Positions 28,197-36,254 of a stretch of DNA of 64,000 bases are shown here, one piece after another. This DNA is from Lentilactobacillus parafarraginis DSM 18390 = JCM 14109 (GTDB lineage: Bacteria > Bacillota > Bacilli > Lactobacillales > Lactobacillaceae): the NCBI RefSeq assembly GCF_001435895.1, contig NZ_AZFZ01000004.1, forward strand, positions 1 to 64,000, given 5' to 3'. The position numbers and the translations under genes are program-made. How positions within the stretch are numbered: position 1 is the stretch's first letter; each line of letters opens with the position of its first letter. Under the pieces are notes generated by a model, which made no database searches, had not been told where the DNA came from, and was given only the letters and a program-made list of their open reading frames with translations.

Positions 28197-28995
28197 GGCA
28201 TACGTTATCACGTCAGGAAAGGGCGGGGTTGGAAAAACAACCTCCTCTGCAAATATCGGGACGGCACTTGCCATGCTTGGTAAAAAAGTTTGTTTAATGG
28301 ATCTCGATATTGGTCTGCGTAATTTGGACGTTGTTTTGGGATTAGATAACCGAATTATGTATGACATTGTTGACGTTGCTACTGGCCGGGCCAAGCTTGC
28401 CCAGGCGCTTGTGAAGGACAAGCGGTTCGATGATCTGTTATACTTGTTACCAGCCGCTCAGAATACCGATAAAACGGCTCTGAATGAGGAACAAGTTGTT
28501 CAAATTGTGAATGAACTCAAGCCGGATTTTGACTATGTGTTGATTGACTGTCCTGCCGGGATTGAACAGGGATTTATGAATGCGATTGCTGGCGCTGATA
28601 GTGCCATTATTGTAACGACGCCCGAAATTTCAGCTGTTCGGGATGCTGATCGGGTTGTCGGCCTTTTGGAACAACATCCGTTAACCGAAGAGCCTCACCT
28701 GATTATTAATCGAATTCGCACCCATATGATGAAGGACGGTTCCGTGATGGATGTGGATGAAATTACGCACCATTTGGGAGTTGAATTGCTGGGAATCGTT
28801 TTTGATGATGATGCGGTCATCACGACTTCAAACAAGGGTGAACCGATTGTCCTGCAAGCTGAAAATCCTGCTGGTCAGGGCTATCGCGATATTGCCAGAA
28901 GACTCGAAGGAGAATCTGTTCCCCTCATGGAGATGAAGGATGAGGTTCATCCGTCATTTTGGCAAAAAGTAACGAACTGGTTTAAAAAGGGATAA
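28189..28995 (+). CDS. minD: Septum site-determining ATPase MinD
   Basis: Deviant-Walker ATPase of 268 residues that recruits MinC to the membrane. The P-loop is SGKGGVGKTTSSANIG with the signature Lys, followed by VCLMDLDIGLRNLDVVLGL and DYVLIDCPAGIEQGF. The C-terminal amphipathic helix (SFWQKVTNWFKKG) is the membrane-targeting sequence. GGAGGAG lies just before the ATG, inside minC. Confidence 0.97.
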   Translation: MGKAYVITSGKGGVGKTTSSANIGTALAMLGKKVCLMDLDIGLRNLDVVLGLDNRIMYDIVDVATGRAKLAQALVKDKRFDDLLYLLPAAQNTDKTALNEEQVVQIVNELKPDFDYVLIDCPAGIEQGFMNAIAGADSAIIVTTPEISAVRDADRVVGLLEQHPLTEEPHLIINRIRTHMMKDGSVMDVDEITHHLGVELLGIVFDDDAVITTSNKGEPIVLQAENPAGQGYRDIARRLEGESVPLMEMKDEVHPSFWQKVTNWFKKG

Positions 28996-29001
28996 AACTG
29001 C

Positions 29002-29030
29002 TTGACGGATTGATAAATTCCGATTAAGAT
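29002..29030 (+). promoter_or_regulatory. Promoter of the tandem T-box transcript
   Basis: TTGACG (29002-29007), 17-bp spacer, TAAGAT (29025-29030), 7 bp after minD. The hexamers are identical to those before the valS T-box. Confidence 0.75.
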
Positions 29031-29054
29031 GATTTTATAATTAAAAACAGATTA

Positions 29055-29318
29055 AAAGACTTTGATCAGAACCGCGTTTTCATTCAATTTACAGAGAGTT
29101 CACGATGGTGTGAAGTGAACAATGGTTGTTAATGCGTCACGTCTGGGAGTCATTCTCTTGAACTGAGTAGGGAGAAGCGGTGAGCACGTTATTGCTGAAG
29201 TTTAGTTTTCTAAACTCGTTGAGACTCTCTGTATGAGCAGAGGGTAAAGCTGAGGTGGAACCGCGAATAAAATCGTCCTCTTAGATCATTTTGATGATCT
29301 AGGAGGCTTTTTATTTTC
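29055..29318 (+). promoter_or_regulatory. T-box leader, first unit, probable His specifier
   Basis: The complete unit has stem I helices GACT/AGTC (29058-29061/29148-29151) and CAGA/TCTG (29067-29070/29142-29145) and an apical hairpin around 29098-29120. The codon just before the TCTG helix, in the position occupied by GTA in the valS leader, is CAC (29138-29140), a His codon. A stem III region with CGTTAT follows, then the T-box bulge TGGAACCGCG (29256-29265). The terminator pairs CCTCTTAGATCAT (29277-29289) with ATGATCTAGGAGG (29294-29306), then T-run. Hand folding makes the codon assignment moderate, whereas the T-box itself is certain. Confidence 0.85.
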
Positions 29319-29438
29319 TACCGACGATGGTGAGAAAGCTAAACTTCGTGAGGCAGCGGGCGTGAGCTTGTTGCGAAGTGAGGTGGAACCGCGAAAACTA
29401 TCGTCCTCTTGAGTGTTTAAACTCAAGGGGATTTTTTT
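29319..29438 (+). promoter_or_regulatory. Second, partial T-box unit (antiterminator and terminator only)
   Basis: A second T-box bulge TGGAACCGCG (29384-29393) with its own terminator, CCTCTTGAGT (29405-29414) pairing ACTCAAGGGG (29421-29430) and T-run 29432-29438. Only about 65 nt separate it from the first terminator, too short for a stem I. One imperfect stem (CTTCG...CGAAG, 29344-29378) sits in front, resembling a stem III. With the first unit it fills the 458-bp gap between minD and the transporter. Confidence 0.85.
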
Positions 29439-29453
29439 ATGGAGGGATGTCAA

Positions 29454-30098
29454 ATGATTCAATATATTATGCAAATTTTACCAGCGCTTTTAGCGGGAAC
29501 CAAAATGACCTTATCAATTTTCTTTTGGACGTTGATATGTTCGATTCCGTTGGGAGCCATTCTGGCACTGGGGTTGGTTAGTAACTTTAAACCCCTCGTG
29601 TGGGTCCTGAACGTTTACGACTGGTTGATGCGGGGGACGCCGTTACTACTGCAGCTCATTTTCGTCTTCTATGGGCTGCCAGTTATCGGAATCATTTTTC
29701 AGCGTTACGATGCTGCCATGGTTGCATTTATTCTAAATTATACGGCTTACTTTGCTGAAATTTTTCGCGGTGGTTTTCAATCCGTACCACGTGGCCAGTT
29801 TGAAAGTGCGCGGGTACTGCGGTTAACCTATGGCCAAACCATTCGAAAGATTGTGATTCCCCAAGTTTTCAAGATTGTTTTGCCATCAATTGGAAACGAA
29901 GTGATTAATCTGGTGAAGGATTCTTCATTGGTTTATGTCATCGGCCTTGGCGATCTGCTACGAGCCGGTAACGTCGCAACTGCTCGGGATGTTTCGTTAG
30001 TGCCGCTTGTCCTTGTTGGGATTATCTACTTGGCACTAACCGCTGTCTGCACGATTGTCTTGAAGATGATTGAGAAACGTTCGAATGTTTGGCGATAG
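29454..30098 (+). CDS. Amino-acid ABC transporter permease (probable histidine)
   Basis: A 214-residue HisM/GlnP-family permease with five hydrophobic helices. The EAA-type loop is FESARVLRLTYGQTIRKIVIPQ and the N-terminal motif is LIRGTPLL-like (WLMRGTPLLLQL). The start ATG 29454 follows GGAGGG at 29441-29446; the ATG at 29439 overlaps the terminator and ribosome binding site. First of three genes; the substrate is suggested as His from the T-box specifier, not from the protein itself. Confidence 0.88.
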   Translation: MIQYIMQILPALLAGTKMTLSIFFWTLICSIPLGAILALGLVSNFKPLVWVLNVYDWLMRGTPLLLQLIFVFYGLPVIGIIFQRYDAAMVAFILNYTAYFAEIFRGGFQSVPRGQFESARVLRLTYGQTIRKIVIPQVFKIVLPSIGNEVINLVKDSSLVYVIGLGDLLRAGNVATARDVSLVPLVLVGIIYLALTAVCTIVLKMIEKRSNVWR

Positions 30099-30110
30099 GA
30101 GGGAATTGAA

Positions 30111-30746
30111 ATGTTAGAGATAAAGGGACTTACTAAAAAATTTGGCAGTAAAACCGTCATCAACGATTTTTCGATGACCGTCGCCGATAATGAAATTATG
30201 GCAATTGTTGGCCCGTCTGGTGCCGGAAAGACCACGCTTTTGCGTTGTATCACCGGCCTTGAACGGGTAAACGCCGGAGCTTTCTATTGGAACGGGAAAC
30301 AATTCGACCCGGTGAATCCGGATAAAAACGACACCATTATCGGCGTTGTTTTCCAGGATTACCAACTTTTTCCGAACTTAACCGTGATGGGTAACATTAC
30401 ACTGGCACCAACGTTAGTTAAAAAGCTGGGGGCTGATGAGGTGGAAAAGACCGCGACCGCGTTACTGGAGCGACTGGGGTTGGGCGGCAAAGAAAATCTC
30501 TATCCCTACCAACTTTCTGGTGGTCAGAAGCAGCGGGTGGCAATTGTGCGTGCGCTGGCAATGAATCCGAAAATTTTGTGTTATGACGAACCAACATCGG
30601 CTTTGGATCCGGCTCTGCGCGACGAGGTTGCCCAAATTATCCTGGATCTAAAGAAGCAGAAAATGACCCAGATTGTTGTGACTCATGATATGGATTTTGC
30701 TAAGAACGTCGCCGATGAAATTCAACAAGTTGAACAAATTCAGTAG
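30111..30746 (+). CDS. Amino-acid ABC transporter ATP-binding protein
   Basis: A 211-residue ATPase: Walker A GPSGAGKTT, Q-loop FQDYQLF, signature LSGGQKQR, Walker B ILCYDEPTSALD, switch His in VTHDM. It is about 30 residues shorter than GlnQ/HisP because it stops soon after the H-loop (NVADEIQQVEQIQ). No frameshift is visible, and short forms are known in lactobacilli. AGGAGGG precedes the ATG, and the permease and binding protein flank it at 12 and 14 bp. Confidence 0.9.
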   Translation: MLEIKGLTKKFGSKTVINDFSMTVADNEIMAIVGPSGAGKTTLLRCITGLERVNAGAFYWNGKQFDPVNPDKNDTIIGVVFQDYQLFPNLTVMGNITLAPTLVKKLGADEVEKTATALLERLGLGGKENLYPYQLSGGQKQRVAIVRALAMNPKILCYDEPTSALDPALRDEVAQIILDLKKQKMTQIVVTHDMDFAKNVADEIQQVEQIQ

Positions 30747-30760
30747 AAAGAAGGGCTAGC

Positions 30761-31612
30761 ATGCAAAAAGCATTAAAAAAGGCACCATTCATAGTTGCAA
30801 TCTTTTTGCTGGTGATCGTTCTTTCAGGCTGTCGGTTTGAATCACGGCATAAATTGGAAACCAATCCGGACACTTGGTCAATCATTTCGAAACAAAAAAA
30901 GGTTGTCATTGGTTTGGATGATAGTTTTGTGCCAATGGGATTCGAAACGAAGAGCGGAAAAATTGTGGGATACGACGTTGATTTGGCCAAGGCCGTTTTC
31001 AAACAATATGGCATCAAAGTTGACTTTCAGCCGATTGACTGGTCAATGAACGTGACTGAATTGCGAAATGGCACCATTGATCTAATTTGGAATGGCTTTT
31101 CAATGAATCCTGAGCGGGCCAAGAAGGTTACCTTCAGTGAACCGTATCTCACAAACAAGCAGGTACTCGTTACCAAAAAGAAAAACCACATTTATAATTT
31201 TGCTGATATGACCGGTAAGGTTGCCGGTGTCCAGGCCGGATCTGCGGGGGCAATGGACATTGATTCGAAGCCTAAACTGCTCAAAGATCGGATTAAAGAT
31301 CACAGCCCAATTCTTTATGATTCCTTCACCGAAGCCTTTATTGATTTGAATTCGAACCGGATTCAGGGCCTGCTCATTGATAGTATTTACGCTGGGTATT
31401 ACATTGGCCACCAGAAGAATCGGGCAACGTATCGAAGCGTTCCCAGCCAATTTCCTAAGGAACAGTATGGCGTGGGGATGCGAAAGGGTGATACCGAATT
31501 GAAGCACAAGGTTGATGCCGGGTTGAACCGGCTGGCTAAGAATGGTCAATTAGCTAAAATCAATCAGAAATGGTTTGGGACAAACGCGTATAGTCCACTG
31601 ATGACTAAATGA
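30761..31612 (+). CDS. Amino-acid ABC transporter substrate-binding lipoprotein
   Basis: A 283-residue extracellular binding protein of the SBP_bac_3 family. It has a lipoprotein signal (basic start, hydrophobic run, lipobox VLSGC), then VIGLDDSFVPMGFETKSGKIVGYDVDLAKAV, NGTIDLIWNGFSMNPERAKKV-type segments and a C-terminal LNRLAKNGQLAKINQKWFG. These residues define polar amino-acid binders. Histidine is proposed from the T-box. Third gene of the operon, followed by a strong terminator. Confidence 0.9.
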   Translation: MQKALKKAPFIVAIFLLVIVLSGCRFESRHKLETNPDTWSIISKQKKVVIGLDDSFVPMGFETKSGKIVGYDVDLAKAVFKQYGIKVDFQPIDWSMNVTELRNGTIDLIWNGFSMNPERAKKVTFSEPYLTNKQVLVTKKKNHIYNFADMTGKVAGVQAGSAGAMDIDSKPKLLKDRIKDHSPILYDSFTEAFIDLNSNRIQGLLIDSIYAGYYIGHQKNRATYRSVPSQFPKEQYGVGMRKGDTELKHKVDAGLNRLAKNGQLAKINQKWFGTNAYSPLMTK

Positions 31613-31654
31613 TTTTGATTGCTAACTGCAAGGCCGTTCGCCGAAATGCTTAAG

Positions 31655-31697
31655 GAGTTTGAACAAATCTGATAAAATTTGTTCAAACTCTTTTTGG
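31655..31697 (+). terminator. Terminator of the amino-acid ABC operon
   Basis: A perfect 14-bp stem GAGTTTGAACAAAT (31655-31668) / ATTTGTTCAAACTC (31677-31690), followed by TTTTT. Confidence 0.95.
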
Positions 31698-31764
31698 TTT
31701 AATATTGAGATTTTATCCAAATTACTTTAAGATGAAAATTGTGACAAATTGAGGAGGAACATGA

Positions 31765-33045
31765 GTGAATAGTCAAATTGTACGTGGTGTTCAAGTTAAA
31801 ACCATTCAAACCGATCAATTTAAAAATAATACGATTATCATCAACTTTAGCATTCCCAGCCATTATGCCAATTTTCCCAAACTGGCATTGCTGGCGGATT
31901 TGTTGGAAAACGCTTCAAATAAGTATCCGGGCGAATTACTTGTATCCCGAAAATTGTCAGAATTATACGGGGCTAGTTATGGTGTAACGGTTTTGCGATA
32001 CGGTGATCAGCATACCTTACGGGTTCGGCTTACGCTTCCTGATGATCAATATGTATCCGGTAATCCTGATCTCATGGCCCAGGGGTTTGCGTTTTTAAAA
32101 GAAATGATTGAGAATCCGTTTCAACGCGACGGCGCTTTTGATGCGGATTATTTTCGGATTCATCAAACTAATTTAAGTCATTACTTAGCATCCATTCCTG
32201 ATAACAAGGAGTTTTATGCAACCCTGAAGCTTCAGGCGTTATACTACGGGAAGGATCGGGATCATGGCAGTTATTTGCTAGGGGACGCTGAGAACATTAA
32301 TGCATTGGATCCCAAGGGGTTGTTTTCGTTCTATCAAACATTTATGGCCCAGGCAAGAATCGTGATTTTGGTCGCCGGCAAAATTGATTCCCAATCAGTC
32401 CTGACGCTTGCTCGGCAGTTTTCGTTTTCAAATCAGCCCCGGCAAACTGAATTAGGCTTATTTGTTAAAGCCCGCGAATCTGACATGGTTGTGACCGGTC
32501 GCGACCAGTTTGCCGGTTCCCAGTCGATATTAGAGTTGGGCTATCGGCTCCCGATTTATTTTGGGAGTGATCAGTACTTTGCCGCGATGGTGTTTGACCA
32601 ACTATTTGGGGTATCAACGAGATCGTTGTTATTTACAAATGTTCGGGAAAAAGCATCGCTTGCCTACGATATTCATAGTAGCTATAATTCCCTGGCAGGG
32701 ATGCTGACGGTTCAGGCTGGAATTGATCCGCAAAATTTGGAAAAGGTTTCAAAGACGATCGCTGAGCAATTGCACCAGGCGGTTGGCGGGCACTATTCTG
32801 ATGACTTATTAGCAGGGGTTAAACGATCAATGATTGACCAGCATCGGTCTCAATCCGATTACTTGGCAACGGTTGTTGAACGCCGTTATTTTGCGGAAAT
32901 TTCTGGGATTGACATCAGCGATGAGCAGTGGGAAGATTCGGTTAATCAGATTAGTAAAGCCGATATTTCCAAGGTTGCTGACCAGGTGGACATCCAAGCT
33001 GAATACGTACTGGAAAGTCAGGAGGCCGCTGATGAAGACGATTGA
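31765..33045 (+). CDS. ymfF: M16-family peptidase-like protein YmfF (no zinc motif)
   Basis: A 426-residue protein of the insulinase/processing-peptidase fold. The region that should carry HxxEH reads LLADLLENASNKYPG, so the zinc site is absent and this is likely the non-catalytic partner of YmfH. C-terminal half features (RSLLFTNVREKASLAYDIHSS) fit M16. The start is GTG 31765, with GAGGAGG 7 bp upstream; the ATG at 31761 runs into TAG after three codons. It overlaps ymfH by 14 bp. Confidence 0.88.
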   Translation: MNSQIVRGVQVKTIQTDQFKNNTIIINFSIPSHYANFPKLALLADLLENASNKYPGELLVSRKLSELYGASYGVTVLRYGDQHTLRVRLTLPDDQYVSGNPDLMAQGFAFLKEMIENPFQRDGAFDADYFRIHQTNLSHYLASIPDNKEFYATLKLQALYYGKDRDHGSYLLGDAENINALDPKGLFSFYQTFMAQARIVILVAGKIDSQSVLTLARQFSFSNQPRQTELGLFVKARESDMVVTGRDQFAGSQSILELGYRLPIYFGSDQYFAAMVFDQLFGVSTRSLLFTNVREKASLAYDIHSSYNSLAGMLTVQAGIDPQNLEKVSKTIAEQLHQAVGGHYSDDLLAGVKRSMIDQHRSQSDYLATVVERRYFAEISGIDISDEQWEDSVNQISKADISKVADQVDIQAEYVLESQEAADEDD

Positions 33046-34312
33046 GTATCACCAATTTGGTGAACAATTATTTGTGGAAAAGTTGGCAAACGGGCTGACG
33101 GTTTATTTGCAACCCAAACGCGGATTTCATAAAACAATTGCGACGCTTGGGGTTAACTATGGTTCGGTGGACAGTCAATTTAATCTCGCTGGCAAGTTAA
33201 TTTCTCAACCGGCTGGGATCGCTCATTTTCTTGAACACAAAATGTTCGATAAGAAAGATTACGATGTTTTCGAGCTGTTTAATCAAACCGGGGCTTCGGC
33301 GAATGCTTATACAAGCTTTACCAATACAAATTACTTATTTTCAACCGCTGGTAATCTCAAAAAGAATTTGATGATTCTATTAGACTTCGTCCAAATTCCT
33401 TATTTCACGGAAGAAAAGGTGACCCGGGAGAAGGGCATTATCGATCAAGAGATTAATATGTATCGGAATGATGCTGGTAACCGAATTTATTTCCAGACGG
33501 TTGCCGACCTTTACCCCAATTCACCGCTGGCACTGGATATTGCTGGATCCGTTGACTCGGTTTCTCAAATCACGCTTGCGGATGTTCAAACCGCCTACCA
33601 GACGTTTTATCGACCTGAGAACATGGCACTTTTTATTACTGGAAACCTTGATCCCATCGAAACGCTAGACTGGATTAAGGAAAACCAGAAACAAAAGCCG
33701 GCAGCTTCACCAATTGACGTTACCCGCCATGTGCCGATTCCTGCAGCGGCTCGCGAAGCAATCCATCAACATTCCATGCAGATTACCCGGCCCAAAGTTG
33801 CCGTTGGTATTCGGGGTGATGACGTGGTGCCAACGGGAAGAGCTGGGGTTAAATATGAAATGGCGATTTCAATGATGCTCGACCTGTTCTTTAGTGAAAC
33901 GGCGGCTACCTATGATGATTTATACCAGGACGGCGTGATCGACGATTCGTTCTCTTGGGAATTTGAAAATGAGCGGGCATTTCACTTTGCGTTACTAAGC
34001 GCCGATTCTGACAATCCTGATGAGTTTATCACTAAAATTCATCAGGTGATTGATCAAATTCCTGAAAAGCTTCCAAAATTGACCGCCGCTTTTGAGTTAC
34101 AGAAACGGGAACTCTATGGAAACTATATTGAAATGATGGATTCTCAAGAGGCAATTAGTGGCCAATTTAACGGGTTTCTTGGTGAACCGGTGACAATCTA
34201 TGACGAAGTCGACATTCTAAATCGCCTTAGCTTAGAAGACGTATTGCGGATAACCGAAACTTTTTTGAAATCAAGCACGATTCAGTCAGAAATAATTCGT
34301 GCAAAAGCGTAA
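33032..34312 (+). CDS. ymfH: M16-family zinc peptidase YmfH
   Basis: A 426-residue member of the M16 family with the inverted zinc motif HFLEH in GIAHFLEHKMFDKKDYDVFE, followed by ASANAYTSFTNTNYLF and the downstream Glu in KGIIDQEINMYRND. The start ATG 33032 lies inside ymfF, with CAGGAGG 5 bp upstream. It probably forms a heterodimer with YmfF. The substrate is unknown. The linkage to rodZ and pgsA is conserved in Firmicutes. Confidence 0.92.
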   Translation: MKTIEYHQFGEQLFVEKLANGLTVYLQPKRGFHKTIATLGVNYGSVDSQFNLAGKLISQPAGIAHFLEHKMFDKKDYDVFELFNQTGASANAYTSFTNTNYLFSTAGNLKKNLMILLDFVQIPYFTEEKVTREKGIIDQEINMYRNDAGNRIYFQTVADLYPNSPLALDIAGSVDSVSQITLADVQTAYQTFYRPENMALFITGNLDPIETLDWIKENQKQKPAASPIDVTRHVPIPAAAREAIHQHSMQITRPKVAVGIRGDDVVPTGRAGVKYEMAISMMLDLFFSETAATYDDLYQDGVIDDSFSWEFENERAFHFALLSADSDNPDEFITKIHQVIDQIPEKLPKLTAAFELQKRELYGNYIEMMDSQEAISGQFNGFLGEPVTIYDEVDILNRLSLEDVLRITETFLKSSTIQSEIIRAKA

Positions 34313-34348
34313 CTTATGGATTACTTAAATTAACGTTGTGAGTTCATA

Positions 34349-34357
34349 TGATATACT
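34349..34357 (+). promoter_or_regulatory. Extended -10 promoter before rodZ
   Basis: TGATATACT (TG 34349-34350, TATACT 34352-34357) with a partial TTAACG 16 bp upstream. It is nearly the same core as the mreB promoter. Confidence 0.55.
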
Positions 34358-34395
34358 TAAAACGATGATTAATTAACTTTAATGGAGAAATGAGA

Positions 34396-35460
34396 ATGAA
34401 CGACGAAAAAGATAACTTAACAATTGGTAAAAAATTACATGATGCCCGGGTTGCCAAGGGATATACCCTTGACGATCTTCAAAAAAACACAAAGATTCAG
34501 AAACGTTACCTGATTGCGATTGAAGATAATGACTTTGATTCACTTCCTGGTGAGTTCTATGTCCGCGCGTTTGTTAAACAGTACGCGGATTCGGTTGGCC
34601 TTAATGGCAGTGAACTGTTAGCCCAATTTGAAACGAAGTTACCGGATACTGAGGACCCCGAATACGTTAATCGGGTGAACAGCGATAATCCCAAGACACG
34701 TTCTGCCCAGCGCCAAGTTGACCAGCGAAATGAAAAAATTCGCCGTTACATCTCAATTGCGTCGGTTTCAGTCGTTGTTTTGATCATCTTGATTGCCATT
34801 TGGGTTGCGGCAGCCCACAGTTCGCGTGATACTGCCAAAACCCAAATTGAAACCAGCAAGGTGTCGGTTTCTAATAACACGAAATCCAGTCCGAGTGCGG
34901 CCAGCTCATCTGCCAAGAAGGCCAAAAAGACGCCCGCAAAATCTAAAAAACTGGCTTTTAAGAAGTTAACCGAATCAGGCAGTAACGTGACCTATCAAGT
35001 AACGGGGGCCTCCAAGAAGCCAAGTATTAAGATTGTTACAACTGGTTCGGGCAGCGCCTGGTCGTCAGTTGCTGCTAATGGATCAACGCTTTGGCAGGCA
35101 GCATTAGCCGGTGGCAAGTCGCACACGGTGGCATTGCCAAGTGGGGTGACAACGGCGACAATTAATACTGGGAATGCGCCGCAAACTGCTATTTACGTTG
35201 CTGGTAAGCGATTGAAATTATCCGATCCGACTGACGGCAGTTCTAATCAGGTACGGGTCATTACCCTTCAGTTTGGTAAATCTGGCGCTTCAAGTGCTTC
35301 AAGCACTAGTTCAAGCACCACAACTTCAACTTCCGGAACGACCGGGACCACCGGAACAACTGGGTCAACCGGTTCGACCGGTTCGGCCACTGGGAACACT
35401 GGGGCGGCAACTTCTACGACTAATGGTAATACCACTGGGACAACGAACGGCTCGTACTAG
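34396..35460 (+). CDS. rodZ: RodZ-like cytoskeletal membrane protein (YmfM)
   Basis: A 354-residue protein. An HTH domain (about residues 6-70: IGKKLHDARVAKGYTLDDL, then YLIAIEDNDFDSLPGEFYVRAFVKQYA) is the MreB-binding module of RodZ. A basic stretch and one membrane helix (YISIASVSVVVLIILIAIWV, about 115-137), a Ser/Lys-rich linker, and an extracellular DUF4115-like beta domain (~190-295) follow. The last ~60 residues are Ser/Thr/Gly low complexity with TGTTGTTG- and STGS-type repeats. The start ATG 34396 has GGAG at 8 bp; ATG 34390 is too close. Confidence 0.9.
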   Translation: MNDEKDNLTIGKKLHDARVAKGYTLDDLQKNTKIQKRYLIAIEDNDFDSLPGEFYVRAFVKQYADSVGLNGSELLAQFETKLPDTEDPEYVNRVNSDNPKTRSAQRQVDQRNEKIRRYISIASVSVVVLIILIAIWVAAAHSSRDTAKTQIETSKVSVSNNTKSSPSAASSSAKKAKKTPAKSKKLAFKKLTESGSNVTYQVTGASKKPSIKIVTTGSGSAWSSVAANGSTLWQAALAGGKSHTVALPSGVTTATINTGNAPQTAIYVAGKRLKLSDPTDGSSNQVRVITLQFGKSGASSASSTSSSTTTSTSGTTGTTGTTGSTGSTGSATGNTGAATSTTNGNTTGTTNGSY

Positions 35461-35481
35461 TAAACATGTTGGAGGATACAG

Positions 35482-36063
35482 ATGAACTTACCTAATAAAC
35501 TGACCCTATTTCGAATTATCTTAATTCCGTTCTTTATTTTGATTGTGGCTGCCCCGATTTTATCGGGAAGCGTGACAATTGCTGGAACGGTGATTAGTAA
35601 CACACGCTGGGTGGCAACCTTAATTTTTATTGTGGCTTCGCTCACCGATTTTCTTGATGGTCAAATTGCTCGCAGACGGCATTTAGTCACCAATTTTGGC
35701 AAATTTGCCGACCCAATGGCCGATAAGATGCTGGTCATGACGGCTTTTATTTTCCTGGTGAGTCTCAATGACGCCCCGGCATGGGTCATTGTAATTATTG
35801 TTTGCCGCGAACTTGCCGTCACCGGCCTTCGATTAATTGTCGTTGAGAACGATGGCAAAGTGGTTGCGGCAGCGTGGCCGGGAAAAATCAAGACGACCAC
35901 CCAGATGTTGGCGATTATTTTCTTGTTGCTCAACAATGTGTTATTTGCCGCGATTAATTTCCCATTTGCCCAGTTGATGTTGTATATTTGTCTGTTCTTT
36001 ACAATTTATTCGGGAATTGATTACTTCGTCCAGAACCGATCAGTTTTTGCGGATTCATTCTAG
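35482..36063 (+). CDS. pgsA: CDP-diacylglycerol--glycerol-3-phosphate 3-phosphatidyltransferase
   Basis: Makes phosphatidylglycerophosphate, the first committed step to phosphatidylglycerol. 193 residues with about five membrane helices. The CDP-alcohol phosphotransferase motif DG-2x-AR-8x-G-3x-D-3x-D is complete, beginning at DFLDGQIARR and ending FADPMADK. GGAGG precedes the ATG. It follows rodZ by 21 bp. Confidence 0.96.
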   Translation: MNLPNKLTLFRIILIPFFILIVAAPILSGSVTIAGTVISNTRWVATLIFIVASLTDFLDGQIARRRHLVTNFGKFADPMADKMLVMTAFIFLVSLNDAPAWVIVIIVCRELAVTGLRLIVVENDGKVVAAAWPGKIKTTTQMLAIIFLLLNNVLFAAINFPFAQLMLYICLFFTIYSGIDYFVQNRSVFADSF

Positions 36064-36135
36064 AAGATTAGTGAAGGCTAGGGGATTTTTAACAATTTAA
36101 GCGGGGCCGCGTATGCAACCCCCCACAATATTTTA

Positions 36136-36174
36136 AAGAGGTTGGGCAGAGATTATCTTTTGCTCAGCCTCTTG
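36136..36174 (+). other. Hairpin between pgsA and cinA, possible weak terminator
   Basis: AAGAGGTTGGGC pairs with GCTCAGCCTCTT (G-U pairs included) around a 14-nt loop. No T-run follows, so termination is doubtful. The 190-bp gap holds nothing else clear apart from TTGACG near 36211, which could be the -35 of a cinA promoter. Confidence 0.5.
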
Positions 36175-36254
36175 TCGTTCACATGATAAGATTGTTTGTG
36201 ATAAAAGATTTGACGCGTTAAGTTCGTATATTAGTACTGAAGGGAGCAAATAAG

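Noticed and set aside
29319-29383. A second full stem I in the tandem T-box
   Set aside because: Only about 65 nt and no specifier-loop motifs; at most a stem III-like hairpin.
30111-30746. Short ATPase as a frameshifted gene
   Set aside because: All ATPase motifs are present, the stop is clean, and the next gene begins 14 bp later with its own ribosome binding site, so it reads as a naturally short form.
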